Source: Ephydatia muelleri (lineage: Eukaryota; Porifera; Demospongiae; Spongillida; Spongillidae). From it: a stretch of 64,000 nt of DNA. Both the position numbers and the translations under genes were made by a program. The stretch lies in assembly GCA_013339895.1 (NCBI GenBank), contig JABACO010000003.1:16315216-16379215 (forward strand), in the 5' to 3' direction. Below are positions 47,955 to 60,176 of this stretch, in pieces; the stretch's first letter is position 1; each line of letters starts with the position of its first letter. The notes beneath the pieces are model-generated. The model saw nothing but the letters and a program-made list of their open reading frames with translations. It had not been told where the DNA came from and ran no database searches.

Positions 47955-48700
47955 TTTAACACTGTTTTAGTTAGTGCATTTCATCAAACCCTGTTCATGA
48001 CTTTCTAATGGAATTATGAATAGTCTATCTGTGGGGTGTAGGTGTATATCTGGGGTGTAGGTGCCTATAGGTGCATATCTGGGGTGTAGGTGTATATCTG
48101 GGGTGTAGGTGCATATCTGGGGTGTAAGGTGTATATCTGGGGTGTAGGTGCATATCTGGGGTAGGTGCATATCTGGGGTGTAGGTGTATATCTGGGGTGT
48201 AGGTGCATATCTGGGGTGTAGGTGCATATCTGGGGTGTAGGTGCATATCTGGGGTGTAGGTGCATATCTGGGGTGTAGGTGAATATCTGGTGCATATCTG
48301 AGGTGCTTTTTACATTAGCAATGCCTTTAAATGTATTAAAAACTTAACGCATAAGTTAGTGAGACATTTCCAGGATTTTAATGTGCGAGACATGCTATGA
48401 AATACAGAATTATGCAACCCACGGAATAGGCAGCTGCCTAGGGCGTGTCAGCTCGGACGTCCTCCTTACTGTCAGGCTTTAAACTTGCTATCAAAATTAA
48501 GGGGATGCAGACTATCCCAAGCTTCATACGACAGCATTTATTAATGTTTGCATGACATATTCTTACCACAGGAGCACTAGAGCAAATGTCAAGTGTGCTG
48601 TCATGATTGGATGCGTTGTTCATTTGTTGAAGTGCAGCAAAATCTGTGTGAAGAATAACTGTGACATTCACACTACTACGCAGTATTCCATCCAATATGT
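47955..48700 (-). pseudogene. Inverted relic of the VioB-like gene 5' region (copy 2)
   Basis: Same content as 4,270-5,020, including the minisatellite at about 48,030-48,302 and the hydrophobic signal-like start on the minus strand. Confidence 0.65.
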
Positions 48701-49675
48701 TTTAATTAGCCAAAGGCGTGCATAGTTGATTGATTGGCTGGTTGTAAATACAATTTGATGATCAATGATTTTTTTCTCACAGAGATAATATATATTCATT
48801 GATCAATCAGGTCGTCCTTATAAAAATAAAGGCTGGACAAAGCAATTGCTCTATACCTCTACAACGGACCAATGCTCATTGCCTTGCAGTCCACGCACGA
48901 CAGGATTGGTGCCTATGATGCAACCAATGAGCTGATATCGGTTTACTGATTTCGCTGTGGCTCATCCCGTGCCAACCGTATTGAGCTAATACAGCGTAAT
49001 GTAGCAGAGAATATGCCATGATCTCTTCCCTCAAAGGCAGGAGTACATGTTTTTAGTTTCATCCAACATATAAATGCTCGATGAGTCAAGGAGTAGGGTG
49101 TGCAAACAAGACCAATTCTTCAACTGCACGATTAGCAACTCAAAGCCATGACGCAATTAGCGTTACGACGTAAACAATCACGTGATTTTCCCTACGCACA
49201 GTTTAGGGCACATTGACTAAGAGCAATGACGCAATTTGCGCCAGAGCGGTGACATTATGACAAACCGAGTTGGCTCTGAGCACCACGGAGCACTATGGAA
49301 TGATATCATAAGATGTTTACGGCATCACGTGACGGAAAGTTTGCAACATGATTTGCTGCGCAACGATCCTAAAGTGGAATCATAGTATAGGACTATCTAT
49401 GGTGGAACGTAAGAAAAGCAGCTCATTGTGAACGTACTGGTTGTCATCATCCTAATGAACTTAGCAGAACTTATACTGCGCTTGCATGGAGACGGAACAA
49501 GACCATCACAGTAATACTCGATTCACATTTCTCAGATTGAGCTGAAAACATCCAATTGCCTTCTAGGATATTACTATGTGGAGATTGTTACAACCAAAGT
49601 ACCGGCATATTGCTAAAAGGTCATGGCAAATCCATTCCTATTCTATACTTTGTGTGTGCATGCGTGTGTATGTGC

Positions 49676-49815
<140 letters not shown>

Positions 49816-52236
49816 CGAATCCCCCAGCCGCTTTATACTGTTTTCGTATTTACTTCGGCATGTTTTCGTTGCGGTAGCTCTTATTTTATCATCTGCGCGA
49901 CCTATGTCACCACCCCTTGAAGCTACGAATATAACTTGGCGGGGAGGTAGGGGGGGGGTTATACCCCAGCAGCCCCCCTCCTCCCCCCCAACCTGGATCC
50001 GTCACTGGGCCTCTTAGCCAATGTGCTAGCATGCTGTGAACCAAACGCCAAATAGCGTAGGGAAAATCACGTGATTGTTTATACGGTCGTAACGCTAATT
50101 GCGTCATTGCTTTGAGCAAAAATAATCGGCATGACGCTCAAAGTTCATTGCTCGACCAACCGGGCCACCGTCGGCATGCGAGCATGCCTTCCTGTATAGT
50201 TTACGGAAAGACGTTTTTACGGATAGTTGATTAGACCATGCAAGCTGAAGAGCGCTAGCCGCAGCAAGGCTGTGCGCGATACCTGTTCCAGGCACATCAC
50301 AGATGCCATCATTAGGTCGGAAGGTGTAAAGTCTACTTTCTGTAGTGGATTCCGAATCTCACCTCACATTTTGTTTCCTGGTTGCTCTTTGCATGAGATC
50401 CCGCTAGTGTTCCTTTCAATGTTTCATGCCAATCAATGAATATGTTGCACCATGCACCGACACGTGTGAAATCATTAAATTTAACGTTAAACTAGTTATC
50501 TCTACACGGACTAACTGCCAGCATAGTTAACCACCAGAGGGACGCTACTTATAAGTTTTATTTTTTAAGTTCTCTTTTGAGAACCTGCATGTGTTTAAAA
50601 GAGGATTGCGGAGTAAATAGAAACAGAGCAATTACTAACTTCGTTAATTATCTTCCTACAGTGTACATGTCGGGTCAACATTAATCTTCTATACGTATAT
50701 GCTTGGCCAGTTTTGAAATCGTGACCGCGGATCACTTAAATCCGGCCGACCCGATTTGGAGTTAAAATCTCGACCGTATTTTCATCGTACATGTATGTCT
50801 TGGAAATGGCGGCTGCACGCTGAGATCGTTCGTTCCGCGAGTCTGAATTTCACGCATCCTATCAGAAAAATTTCGGGTAGAGGAACTAGCGGCGTGTACT
50901 ATTCAACCCTCGATGAGAAAACAAATCCTGCTTTGTGCAACACAAAGATGCGGCGGTAGGAACGTTTCCTGTAGTCTGCCCGATTTGTGTCCAATGAAAG
51001 ATCGTTGGGTTTCAAACGGTCTAGAGAAAGAAGTTTCAACTTTACAGTGCAAAATTATTACTCACAGCAATCTGTTCTCTTTGCTCGATCGTTGTTCCAC
51101 ACTGATCTGTAATTCCCCGCTGTACAACTTCCGTGATCTGCCACACCATGCACGTCATGATATATTCATAGTCTTACCCCTCCCACTAGAAAACGCCTTC
51201 TGCAGCTTATACAAAGGCCACTTTATTTATCTAACCGTTAACGTTTTTGTAGTCATCAAAACATTGGTCAGAGGAAAAGTTTTTTGCTTGCCAAATTCGC
51301 GGAACTTGTTACAGGAATGTTTCGCACAACGGGAAAACATTTCTTTCGCGCCATATGTATACCGCGACCTCGCCCGCAAGAGGGCTAAATAGATAGGACG
51401 CCATTAGTCGCGTGCCCAGATCTCCAAGGTAGGTAATGGGTGATTGGTTTTTGTTGGGTAAATCTAACCGAATGTATTCGTGACGCGAGGTATAGTGGTC
51501 CGATTATAATACCACGTGGCCTCCTATTAGCGGAATCAGTTTTTTTTCTGTTTTTTTTTTTTTGATCGGATGATCATATATCTAGGCCGTTAAATAGGGA
51601 ACATTACTTTCATACATTTGATGCAAATAACTGAAGCTCCCCAACAAAGCAGAAAAGGAAAAGGTGAGTTTACTTATGGTAACTGCAATGTATAATGTGG
51701 TAAGGCTGTTTAGCGCGTGATCGTACAGTCTGCCCCTCGGTTACAAGCGCACTTACGTTATCGTTACGAGCGCTAGAGGGGCGCATCATGGCGGCATGCA
51801 CTTTAAACCTACGTGGAAGATTAGCGTCCATTAAAGGTGCGGTTCCTATCTCACCTTCTAGAGTGCAATTTTGCACCAAATTGAAGAGATCACTATAAAA
51901 TTTCAATCGCGGGATGCCTCTTGTTATGAATGGAATGGGCGGGGTGACCATAAAATTTAATCTCACGAAGAAAACTTTCGCTGACTATCCAACATCTTGT
52001 GAAATTCTTCACGCCCCATCGAAGCTTCTCACTATAACGTACAGAGGTCGGAAACAAGCCACTTTCACTTAGTCAATATCATTTAACATCATCATCGCAT
52101 TGTGCATTTTGCTCTATATCAGACTTTCACGCGTTAGCGCCGCCGCACCTGTACTCGAACCCACACCACATGCGTGCCCGCTGCACAAGCATGAAACTGT
52201 TTCTCTGCTTAGGCAGAGAGAAGTCGCGTCAGTTGA

Positions 52237-52578
52237 TCTAGGCTTCATAAGATATCTGCTCCATCTTGATGGACTAGGCTTCATAAGATATCTGCTCCAT
52301 CTTGACGGACTAGGCTTCATAAGATATCTGCTCCATCTTGATGGACTAGGCTTCATAAGATATCTGCTCCATCTTGATGGACTAGGCTTCATAAGATATC
52401 TGCTCCATCTTGATGGACTAGGCTTCATAAGATATCTGCTCCATCTTGATGGACTAGGCTTCATAAGATATCTGCTCCATCTTGATGGACTAGGCTTCAT
52501 AAGATATCTGCTCCATCTTGATGGACTAGGCTTCATAAGATATCTGCTCCATCTTGATGGACTAGGCTTCATAAGATA
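52237..52578. repeat. 36-bp tandem array, clean copy
   Basis: About 9.5 near-identical 36-base units. As 36 is a multiple of three, both strands stay open (plus strand GFIRYLLHLDGL per unit; minus strand MKPSPSRWSRYL). There is no start context or domain, so these are repeat translations. Confidence 0.95.
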
Positions 52579-53907
52579 TGCTCTGCTGTTCGCAACTCAC
52601 GGGTTGAAATGCATCCAAACCTTGCCCGTCAGCTGTACTAGATGATTGGTTGCATGATCTGCATGTAGCCGTCTTTAATATTAATACCCTAATTATCAAT
52701 TTATAGTGGTGGCCGGCGCTCTGTGCTGGGATTAAATTAATTACAGCACGCATATGTTATCTAGTCGTTTTCGTTCTACACGTGACATGCAGATAGTACG
52801 ACTTTGTGTCTTGATTGACTTTCATTTCTATCAGAAGCTAAGCAACCAAAGTTAAGTGCTTTATGGAATCAGCAGTTGCAACTGAGCGCTGAAACACCGC
52901 ATCTGAAGAACCGTGCCACCTTGATGTGGTAGAACGGCTCCAACAGAATAGAGGGAGAGGGACGAGTACATCAATCAAGAGGAAGCGGCTAGATCTTAGT
53001 GTGGAGACAGCAATGAGGCCGATGATTCTATATAGTCACTACAACGCCGGGATTGTGCTGCAGCTCGGGTACCAGGCCACGAAATTCAAGTGTGCATAGC
53101 GAGCTGCGTACATCATTAAGGCTTTGCAGCAGGCGCGGTAGAAAGTTTCACGCCGGAGGAAAATCCATGCACGGGTCTTACAAGCCAAAGGAACATACCT
53201 CCGAGATGCTTTGAAAGCAATTTCTTCTTATCCATGCAGAAGAGGACGTACGGACGATGATACTTGCAGGTGCATGTATCATATATAGGAAACCAGAGCT
53301 TCCACCGATATACCGTATATAGGCTTCCACCGATATACCGTAACGAATTCCGCGCAAGTTGGATATAGTGGTATGGCGGTGATACTCCATACAGGCCAGA
53401 AGAGTTTATCACGCATCAATGCGATGACGCAATAGACTTGCTTGTTCAAGAGCTGCACGACAGGTTTGAACATAGAGATTTTATGCATGGAACCCGTTTT
53501 ATATCTTGAATAAATCGGCTAACGGTGAAGCGAATGAGTTCGAGTTCCAATCGCTAAACTTCGCAGACAGAACACCCAATGACCTTTTTGAATACAAAAG
53601 AAGTGCTTGAAAAGGCCAAAGTGACTACAAGTCAGTATAACAGTATGAAGCAGTGAATTTGGACTGGGGATGAGTTGGCAAGTTGAGCGGTCTGATACCC
53701 TCGCGTAGCCACACCCTCGCCTTCTTGCGTTAGGTGCATGTGTCCAGGGAGGTGGGTCACGCTCCGGAAGACCTGGTGAAATGGAGTGTGACCTGGAACT
53801 GTACCACTGGAACTGTACCACTGGAACTGTACCACTGGGGTCGATGTCAATAGAAGAATGAAGTTGACATCACCATAGATATGACATCACCCTGTTGTGT
53901 AGTATAC

Positions 53908-54596
53908 AGTATAAATAAGGGTGAGTGCATGCAGTGTGCGTGTTTCTACAGAGATTGAGTATTTTTGTTCTCCGATTTGGTTCGATCAGGTGAGCGCGTT
54001 CTCTCGCATGCATGACGACATAACAAAATGAATTACTAATACCGTTATATTGCCCATATCATATTCACCCCCCCCCCCCCCCCTCCCCCTCCACTACCAC
54101 CACCCGGACCTTTATATACCTTCCTACGCGTCTGAAATATGCTAAGTGGCAGTCCACTCTAAGATAGCAACGTTGACATGTAACCTCTAGAGATTGATGG
54201 AATGGTGTCAAGCTGTAGTGGCAATCCATGCGTTGAAGAGCTGTTGCAGTGAAAGCATGTTAAGGGATTATTCAAACAGATGCTTCTGCATGCCTTTGAA
54301 AATACGTTTGTAAGGGAAGAGGCTGCCATGCTGATGGGATGCCATGCTCATGCCATCAATTATGTATCGCAGGTAAGTGATATTCTATAAGAAGCAACAC
54401 ACAAAGATGTGTGATCTGTATAACTACATCGTTAATTGATCTTCAAATCGCCGTTATTGCATTTATCTGCTCGCATCAGTAACCAGCCAAGTAATTAACT
54501 ATGCACGCCTCATACTTGAGGTGGTCACCTTGGAGTCCTCTCTGTCCATGGTGTGGTGCAATGTGCAGTCTATAACAAATGCAGCTGATGGTAGGC
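53908..54596 (+). promoter_or_regulatory. TATA promoter and possible 5' untranslated exons (copy 2)
   Basis: tataaataagg at about 53,911 is followed by donor sites at about 53,989, 54,372 and 54,594. The stretch before the second donor could code MLLHAFENTFVREEAAMLMG, and that before the third could code VINYARLILEVVTLESSLSM, but their reading phases do not join. They may be untranslated exons or belong to a decayed gene. They point towards the VioB-like gene about 1.1 kb downstream. Confidence 0.35.
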
Positions 54597-55077
54597 ACAT
54601 GAGGCAGCAGCTGTTCATTTCTTCAGACTGCACGTGCCCATTCCACATATTTACTCTTTCATCAACCTAGCTATCTTTGGGACAAGCACCAAAAAAAGTA
54701 CTTTTAAAAAGAAAGAACCAAAAATACTACCCACTGAGGTTTACGTTGAGTGGCCCATTGTATAAATCGCAAACAATTTTCTTGGATTCACTGTTAAATA
54801 AGCCAAAATAAGCACTCATCACACACAAACACAAATCCACTAATTAAAACATATTGTAATGTGGGTTTAATTTAACCAAAATTGAATTCCGGATGGAATA
54901 CTGCGTAGTAGTGTGAATGTCACAGTTATTCTTCACACAGGTTTTGCTGCACTTCAACAAGTGAACAATGTATCCAATGATGACAGCACACTTGACATTT
55001 GCTCTAGTGCTCCTGTGGTAAGAATATGTCATGCAAACATAAAGAATTGTTGTTGCACGAAACTTCGGCTAGTTTGC

Positions 55078-58000
55078 ATGTCTTTAATTTTGATGGCATA
55101 TTTCTGCATTTGGCAACATGTCCTGGCACAGGAAATCATGGAAATGTACATATTAAGTATCATTATAGATTTGAAAAGCACTGTAAAAATCACCAGTCTA
55201 TTTACAATCCCTTTAGGAAGTCATGAACAGGATTTGATGAAATAAACCGTGTTAAAGAAGAGTTGGGTATTATATAAATAGTAATCCAATTATCAAACGT
55301 ACTGACAGCATTGCTCAATCAGCACAGTGGGCGGCAGTACCTTTTTTTTCTCTTCCACATCTTACTGCCTAAGTTCATGCATCTCATACATTCTGGGAGA
55401 AATAGGTCAAAAATTCACTATGTGTTTCTTGTTTCCATGTATAAAAATCCAACCATGTCTTTGAATCCCACCATGTATTGAAGGTGTCATGTCACTAATG
55501 GATCCTACCTCGATGTGCCTCGCCTTACCTTCACCGGTCGGGTGCATGTGGATGTTGCTACGATGAATAACAACCCTTGCAACTATGATGTCAATCGACC
55601 TGAACTGATCATCCCACCATCGGGAGGAAACTGGAACATAAATGGAACAGGACAGTTTACATTTTTCGACGTTTCTGTAACATCAGCGGTAGCAACAAAT
55701 GCACCAATTCAAGATGCAATTATTGGCAGCAGAGTGGTGAACAACCTAAACATGCCATATCCAAAGATAGTTGACCTAGATGTAGATCATCAGTTATCCA
55801 GTGAGGTTTATGGCCTACACCTTGCAATAGTGCGCACCAATGGAGACATTGCATTGCAAGCTCGTGCAGAGGTGATGCCCCTGGTACAGGACATTTGGAC
55901 AAGGCGTATATGTGATTTATCCAATGCAGATGAAAACATGGGTACAAAAGCTGTTACAGTTCTCACTGACATCAAGTGGGGGAATATTGCTGGGTCTCAT
56001 GTGCTACAGGAGCTTCAAACTCTAACAGCTAACAACCATAGAAACCTCTCGATTACGCTCAATGTGTTCAACTTCAATAGAGTTGGTCAGTATCTAGCTA
56101 CTGTGGTGGGTGCAATCGGAGTTGCATATGCAAATGAGCCTCTACACTTTGCAGGCGACAGATTAATGACACATCATGATGTAGAACAGATTTCTCTTCC
56201 ACTTAGTAGTGATGATCCATGCTCTAAAGCTAATGGTACAATTCCTCCTTGGATATTCAAAGCACCATTCCACATCAACAACAATGCATTGAGATTATCA
56301 GTGGATTTTGGTAACTCATTGACCACAAATGAGCAGGGCACCTTGAGGAACATTGGAGAGATTTGGTTGGGCGTACAATCAGGTGTGGATAATGGCTGCA
56401 TTCATATTATTGGAGATGCCATACCATATATGGAAACAAACTGGAATGCAGTAGGAAGCATTGTTGATCGAATCCTTACTACAGAACAGTACAATCTGCT
56501 GTTGACATCTCCATTGTTAGTTGTCCGCACAGCAATAACATTTATCTCCAAGGATGACCCAATTGGGCATGGATCAATTGGTTCATCGAGTTCAACATCG
56601 CCAATATTACATTCATGTGTAAATAATGCTTTACAGTTGCAAGTCATGCTAAAAGAACCAACTCATTTCCTTCGACCAACTCATCATTATCTAGGTCGAC
56701 TGGAATATATGCAGGAAATGACAGTTCAACTTCAGCTGACAAGCTATGGCAAACCTGTGAAAGATGAGACAGTGACTGTAACTCAAGGTGAGGTGATACG
56801 TTCCGTGCCACGAGGTGGAATAGTTCCAACATCAAACACGGATAAAACCAATGAGCAAGGTCTGGTGTCTTTTACATTCCGAGTTAACAAAAAAATAACT
56901 CTACCACGTCAGATATTACGACAAGACTGCAACAACATAACTATTTCTCAAGCACCAATTGAGGGGCAAGTATACTTTTTTTATTACAGCACCAGTAAAA
57001 CCCAACACGATCGTTTTGATGAAACTGGAAGTACAAATAGGATCGCTATCCGTGCATTCTCATTCTTTGATGAACCTGAAGATCCCAACTGGATTGATCA
57101 TGTGCAACCTATCTTCAAGCAATATGAGCAACTATTTCCTGTGATGCACGACTTTATACGTCTAGGAAACTACACACAGGTTACACTCGCTCGCAATCTC
57201 CATATGCTTGAGTTTGCAATGACCGTTGACATCAACCATCCGAATTATATGCCTGTTACTAGGGACTTATCACCAACAAAACAAAGGATGATTCTTAAAT
57301 GGCTCCGGCACAAACCCAAACCTAAGTTTTCAAAAAGTGAAATTTCGAATGTCTTGGAAAGTCTGCCATCCAGACCCAGACTTATGTTTTCAATGAGCAG
57401 ATTTTCAAATGGTTTGGAAAGTCTGCCATCCAGATGCACAGCATGTTATGTCAAGGAGGAAGTAGACGATTGCTACTATCAGAGTTTGTACACTCGGAGA
57501 AATGTCAAAGACAAAGTAGAAGATAGCACTAGGAGCAAAGTCAAACGTTCAGGATGGATTCGTCCATTATTTAGACGTGGTGTACTCAGGGCAAGAGCAG
57601 TTACTAGAGCAACGGATAGCTCATGTAACGTGGATGCACTCAGACAGCAGTTGCAGCTGGCAATAAACCTGGAATTTGCCACTGTTCCCCCTTACCTAAC
57701 TTCCATGTACTCCATCATTCAAGGTCACAATGTAGAAATATATAAAAGAATTCAATCCGTAGTCATTCAGGAGATGCAACACATGATTCAAGTTGCCAAT
57801 ATTCTGATAGCAGTCGGAGGCAAACCAATGATTGATAGTGAAGAACACATTCCGTCCTACCCTGGGAACCTTCCAGGTGGTGTTCTTCCAAATCTGAAAG
57901 TAACACTAGAAAAGCTGTCAAGAAAACATGTGTACGAGGTATTGATGGGAATCGAAGTGCCACACAGTATATCATTGGACTCAGATAATCCAGAAATCTT

Positions 58001-58625
58001 CAACGATACCATTGGGCAGTTTTACAAGGAAATACAAGTATGCATCGAGGATCTTAAAGGCAAGGATATCTTCATTCATAGCCAAGATCAGAAGCAAATG
58101 GAGTGGCCTTGGGATGCTCCTTATGTTGGAAAAGTTCTAATCGTTAAAGATCACGCCACAGCCATTGAGGCAGTACAGGGTATCATGGATCAGGGTGAAG
58201 GTGCCAGTCCACTTGACCCAAGCCAGGGCAGCTCTACCATTGAGCCACCATTTTTGGCTCATTTCTATAATTTTGAAGAAATTGTATGCCAGAAGCATCT
58301 CGTTCTTAATGAAAATGGCAGGTTTTGCTACAATGGTGACCCTGTACCTTTTGATCCAGCAGGGGTGTGGCCAATGCACCCTAATCCTGGTAAAGACAAA
58401 ATACCACCAGGTACGAATTGTTACACTGCAGCAAGAAACTTCCATGGTGCTTACAGGGCCCTCCTAAGGAAGCTACAGGAAGTGTTTGATGGAAACACAG
58501 AGGGAATGAAGGAGTCCGTAGCCCTAATGCATACTCTTGCTGTTCATGGACATAAGGTGATGCAGATCAATATTGAAGGCACTGGAGAGAATTGTGGTCC
58601 TGTCTGGGACTACAAGTGGGACTGA
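55078..58625 (+). CDS. VioB/RebD-like secreted protein with ferritin-like domain
   Basis: The main exon is open from 55,482 to TGA at 58,623. My model starts at ATG 55,078 with a signal peptide (MSLILMAYFCIWQHVLAQ), uses donor at/gtacat (55,146) and acceptor ttgaag (55,483), which join in phase. The first exon and its weak donor are inference. Counting from 55,515 as residue 1, residues 2-20 (PRLTFTG) and about 580-590 (YMPVTRDLSPTKQRMILKWL) match conserved blocks of bacterial VioB/RebD/StaD, which couple two indole-3-pyruvate imines on the way to violacein or rebeccamycin. Residues about 710-925 are a ferritin-like domain (PF12902 type): LEFATVPPYLTSMYS with E720, EMQHM with E753 and H756, GIEVP with E814, DQGEG (892-896) and HFYNFEEI with H916. 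Length is normal for VioB and RebD (about 1,000). The substrate in an animal is unknown, and secretion argues against an intracellular pigment pathway. No VioA-like oxidase gene is seen nearby. Bacterial transfer is possible but not shown. Confidence 0.8.
57316..57435 (+). repeat. Tandem repeat in the linker of the VioB-like protein
   Basis: Two units of about 57 bases code the related FSKSEISNVLESLPSR and FSMSRFSNGLESLPSR. They are followed by a basic, Cys-containing linker (about residues 640-700) joining the N-terminal part to the ferritin-like domain. Confidence 0.8.
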
Positions 58626-59100
58626 GGATGTTGTGAAGGATGGAGGCCGTTGCTTCATTAGATGCTACAGTGATATTGGTGTGAACCATAGAAATTTGCA
58701 TTGCTGCATTTTAGTTGACCAATAAGAAAATTTAACTTTGCTGCACTTTTGTTTGAGCAGTGTAGTAGTCCAATAGATTTGAGGTATTCGATCATTTGTT
58801 TGCATGTCAATATTTGATGTGCACATGTGCAATCTTTAATTAGAGCATTACTCACAGCAAACCACCCTCCCCCTCCCCCCCCCCCCCCCCCCCCCCCCCC
58901 CAGTGGCATTCAACTTCAGGATACCATCCAGACCTCGTGCTACGAGCATTTAGAACAGAATCAGCCAGTTAGTGTACAAGGGGAGGGGGAAGGAGAGGGA
59001 TGTCCGGTTGTAACATATTTAAGATTGTGTCAGAAAGTGTCTAGCTCTTTTTTTTTTATTTGCTCCTGACCTCCCTCCTTACACAATTGATGGTCATTAA
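58626..59100. other. 3' flank of the VioB-like gene
   Basis: Contains a C run at about 58,877-58,902, a GA-rich patch near 58,980 and a T run near 59,050. No polyadenylation signal stands out and no gene is seen. Confidence 0.5.
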
Positions 59101-59114
59101 GCATCCTACTGCAC

Positions 59115-59395
59115 ATGAGTTAGTTGAAGCTCCACCCCTCATTAGGCATTGGAATGCACATGTGTTAGTTGAAGCTCCATCCCTCATTAGGCATTGGATG
59201 AGTTAGTTGAAGCTCCACCCCTCATTAGGCATTGGATGAGTTAGTTGAAGCTCCACCCCTCATTAGGCATTGGAATGCAAAGATACAATTATGTACAAGC
59301 ATGCAAATTACACACCTCCCTGCTTCAATTAGAACCACACCTCCCTGCTTCAATTAGAACCACACCTCCCTGCTTCAATTAGAACTCACTTGCTT
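59115..59395. repeat. Two short tandem arrays
   Basis: About four copies of a unit containing gttagttgaagctccacccc (59,118-59,278), then three copies of cacacctccctgcttcaatt agaac (59,312-59,386). Confidence 0.9.
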
Positions 59396-59534
59396 CAAGT
59401 GTAGTTATTCATCATGGAAAACACATAATGTACGATTCAATATGAAAGTATTCAGATACACTGTATATGGCCACACCCATCATGCACTCCTTATATGGTC
59501 ACGCCCACGTTGTATGTGGCTCCAAAACCACAAA

Positions 59535-60176
59535 CAACCTTCAGGACTTATGGGAGATACCAAACCACTCAACCTCCAGGACTTATGGGAGATACCAAAC
59601 CACTCAACCTTCAGGACTTATGGGAGATACCAAACCACTCAACCTTCAGGACTTATGAGAGATACCAAACCACTCAACCTTCAGGACTTATGGGAGATAC
59701 CAAACCACTCAAACTTCAGGACTTATGGGAGATACCAAACCACTCAACCTCCAGGACTTATGGGAGATACCAAACCACTCAACCTTCAGAACTTATGGGA
59801 GATACCAAACCACTCAACCTTCAGGACTTATGAGAGATACCAAACCACTCAACCTTCAGGACTTATGGGAGATACCAAACCACTCAAACTTCAGGACTTA
59901 TGGGAGATACCAAACCACTCAACCTCCAGGACTTATGGGAGATACCAAACCACTCAACCTTCAGGACTTATGGGAGATACCAAACCACTCAACCTTCAGA
60001 TGGGAGATACCAAACCACTCAACCTCCAGGACTTATGGGAGATACCAAACCACTCAACCTTCAGGACTTATGGGAGATACCAAACCACTCAACCTCCAAG
60101 ACTTATGGGAGATACCAAACCACTCAACCTTCAGGACTTATGGGAGATACCAAACCACTCAACCTTCAGGACTTAT
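59535..60176. repeat. 35-bp satellite array
   Basis: About 18 units of ttcaggacttatgggagata plus ccaaaccactcaacc. As 35 is not a multiple of three, one frame cycles through all three phases, which explains the long open frames in every plus frame. The array continues at 61,589-61,688 after the inserted element. Confidence 0.95.

Noticed and set aside
52100-52645. A 181-codon frame with GFIRYLLHLDGL repeats
   Set aside because: A 36-bp tandem repeat without stops in either direction, and the other copy of the array is full of frame breaks.
55515-55517. Start of the VioB-like gene at GTG 55,515
   Set aside because: GTG is not a normal eukaryotic start. The open frame and conserved residues extend upstream to 55,482, and a signal-peptide exon fits in phase.
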